From NCBI RefSeq assembly GCF_027484945.1, contig NZ_JAIXRZ010000063.1, positions 1 to 64,000 of the forward strand: a stretch of DNA of 64,000 nucleotides. Direction: 5' to 3'. Below the pieces are notes generated by a model that was not told the origin of the DNA, did no database searches, and worked only from the letters and a program-made list of their open reading frames with translations. The translations under genes and the position numbers were made by a program. Positions 62,712-64,000 of this stretch are shown here, piece after piece (position 1 is the stretch's first letter; each line of letters begins with the position of its first letter). The stretch comes from Flavobacterium sp. GTDB lineage: Bacteria > Bacteroidota > Bacteroidia > Flavobacteriales > Flavobacteriaceae.

Positions 62712-64000
62712 ATGATTAGTTCAGCATACATTCAACACCAATTAGAGCAATTGCCGGTTACCATAAATTGTATTGGCGCTCATAAATGTGTGCTAACTTC
62801 AGCTACGATTCCGCATCGTTTTACTTTGGTGCTTACATTTGACCAACCATTGATGCGTTTTCGAAATCACAATTACCAATGGATTTCTAGTAAAAAAGAG
62901 GGAAGTATACCAGAATTTGCCAATAAAATCCTCCAACTCGAAGACGGAACATTTGTACAAAGTTCAACAAACCAAGGAGTTTGGGAGTGGTTCAATGCTA
63001 CGCCAAATAAATTGTATTGGCATTTTCATCCCGAAGATGCCGAGGCATTAACGGTATATACCGATTCAAAAAATTTTAAATCCCGAGAGGGAGCAAAGTC
63101 GGTTCCTTTAGCTAGTTTGCCCGCTTTGTTGTTTTCCAAAACGGGAGCATTAGAATTGAGTCGTACCCCATTACCATTTGTGGGAGTCGTTTGTTTTACG
63201 GATCATTGCGACTATGATACGGCTGAAAATTTGAAAATGCAACGTGAGTTTTTCAAATCCAAAGGGATTAAGGTTACCAAAGGTTTTTTTCTTCATCATT
63301 TTTCCAAACGAAAAGATAATGCTTCGTGGCAATACCAATCAGATGAATTGTTGAATTGGGCTAATGATGGGCATGAGTTGGCTTATCATTCGTTGTCGCA
63401 ATCCATAAAAAACGACTCGGAAAGCAAAAATGACTTTCTCAATTTTAAGGCTCCATTGCCTACTATTTCGGTTTGGATTGATCATGGGTTTCAGCCCTAC
63501 AATTGGTCGATGTATCGAAATTCATTATATGCAACATCCGAATTTCAAAACGTGATGGAGCACAATTCGATATCTCTTTTTTGGAATTATAATGATAGCG
63601 GTAGAGTTTCTAATGGGGTTATAAATCAGCTGGATTGTCAGCAGTTTACCTTTGCTGCATTTCAACAATCTATTCGACCGTTGTCATTTAAAAAGCGCTG
63701 GGAAAATAGACTTAAAAATGTAGTTTTTTATGCCGATAATTCCAAACGCCGAATCCGCTTTTATATTGACGCATTGGCTGCATTGCGTCAATTTAAGCAA
63801 AGTAAAAAGCCACAACACTTGGTTCGGTTTATTTTCTGTTTTACTCCGATTATTTTCAAACTACTTCAATTTTATTTTGGAGGTAAACAACGGGTTAACC
63901 AACCGTATCCGTTAGCTCGATTTGCCCCCGTTTTTTTTAAGCATCAATTAGGTAATCATACGTATACGGTTTTCCAATCTCTTGAACTTGTGGATTTTGC
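62712..64000 (+). CDS. Polysaccharide deacetylase-like protein (partial, runs off the right edge)
   Basis: An open frame starts with ATG directly after the preceding stop (TAAATG) and stays open for 429 codons to the window end. The central part resembles a NodB-type deacetylase: VGVVCFTDHCDYDT with Asp164, His165 and Asp167, then FFKSKGIKVTKGFFLHHFS, and LLNWANDGHELAYHSLSQ with His221 and His226. The usual H-S-x-x-H metal pair reads H-S-L-S-Q here, so one expected histidine is a glutamine, and activity may be altered or lost. The first 150 residues look like a beta-rich domain of unknown type. No signal peptide is seen. Translational coupling to the glycosyltransferase suggests a role in the same glycan. 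Confidence 0.75.
   Translation, partial: MISSAYIQHQLEQLPVTINCIGAHKCVLTSATIPHRFTLVLTFDQPLMRFRNHNYQWISSKKEGSIPEFANKILQLEDGTFVQSSTNQGVWEWFNATPNKLYWHFHPEDAEALTVYTDSKNFKSREGAKSVPLASLPALLFSKTGALELSRTPLPFVGVVCFTDHCDYDTAENLKMQREFFKSKGIKVTKGFFLHHFSKRKDNASWQYQSDELLNWANDGHELAYHSLSQSIKNDSESKNDFLNFKAPLPTISVWIDHGFQPYNWSMYRNSLYATSEFQNVMEHNSISLFWNYNDSGRVSNGVINQLDCQQFTFAAFQQSIRPLSFKKRWENRLKNVVFYADNSKRRIRFYIDALAALRQFKQSKKPQHLVRFIFCFTPIIFKLLQFYFGGKQRVNQPYPLARFAPVFFKHQLGNHTYTVFQSLELVDF

Noticed and set aside
63730-63915. Small reading frame at the right end
   Set aside because: It lies in another frame inside the longer deacetylase-like gene, which stays open from 62712 to the window end.

Overview
The window reads as a chromosome segment of a Flavobacteriaceae bacterium, most likely Flavobacterium or a close relative. 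It is AT-rich. It has the conserved order rpsD-rpoA-rplQ-carA-eno-gltA. It carries proteins for the Bacteroidota type IX secretion system (T9SS), almost no Shine-Dalgarno sites, and many exact Bacteroidota-type -7 boxes (TAnnTTTG). Assignments come from reading protein motifs by eye; no database search was run.

Layout. (1) 1-7019, housekeeping: end of rpsD, rpoA, rplQ, carA, an unknown exported protein on the minus strand, eno and gltA, with clear hairpin terminators after rplQ, eno and gltA. (2) 7261-11095, a two-gene surface unit: a beta-roll/coiled-coil protein and a T9SS cargo protein. (3) 11173-14505, two guanidino-hydrolase-fold genes, the second being ctlX, separated by an AT-rich pair encoding a PIG-L deacetylase and an initiating sugar transferase. 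(4) 14521-18380, a CpcT/CpeT-like protein, a MarC-type membrane protein, a CoA-binding protein, a sodium:solute symporter and recR. (5) 18448 to beyond 64000, a very large surface polysaccharide/glycan locus.

The polysaccharide locus is built in blocks. The first has an outer-membrane export lipoprotein (Wza-like) and a tyrosine autokinase (Wzc-like), then nucleotide-sugar enzymes (C4-epimerase, two UDP-sugar 6-dehydrogenases, dTDP-glucose 4,6-dehydratase). The second (26551-36741) has glycosyltransferases, a pyruvyltransferase-like protein, an acyltransferase, a GH88/GH105-like protein and a Wzx flippase. The third (36863-42446) has a Wzy/EpsG polymerase, two glycosyltransferases and a bacillosamine-type set (PglC, PglD, PglE). 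PglF/WbpM follows at 42499, then a second wza-wzc pair and a convergent CpsB-like phosphatase. The fourth (48542-58773) has an ABC exporter, a glycosyltransferase, neuB-neuC-neuA, an asparagine-synthase-like amidotransferase, a MycE-like methyltransferase and two unusual putative glycosyltransferases. More glycosyltransferases and a polysaccharide-deacetylase-like gene run off the right edge.

How the genes may work together (inference). UDP-GlcNAc could be converted by PglF, PglE and PglD to UDP-diacetylbacillosamine. PglC could use this to start a lipid-linked glycan, and NeuC-NeuB-NeuA could take it on to a CMP-nonulosonic acid of the legionaminic type. The two 6-dehydrogenases would supply uronic acids, which the AsnB-like enzyme might amidate. 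Wzx/Wzy and the ABC transporter give two possible membrane-crossing routes, and the two Wza/Wzc pairs two export/control machines. Both kinases end in Tyr-Gly repeats, one encoded by a near-perfect hexanucleotide microsatellite. No stretch over 300 bases lacks a gene. No rRNA, tRNA, CRISPR array or insertion sequence was seen.
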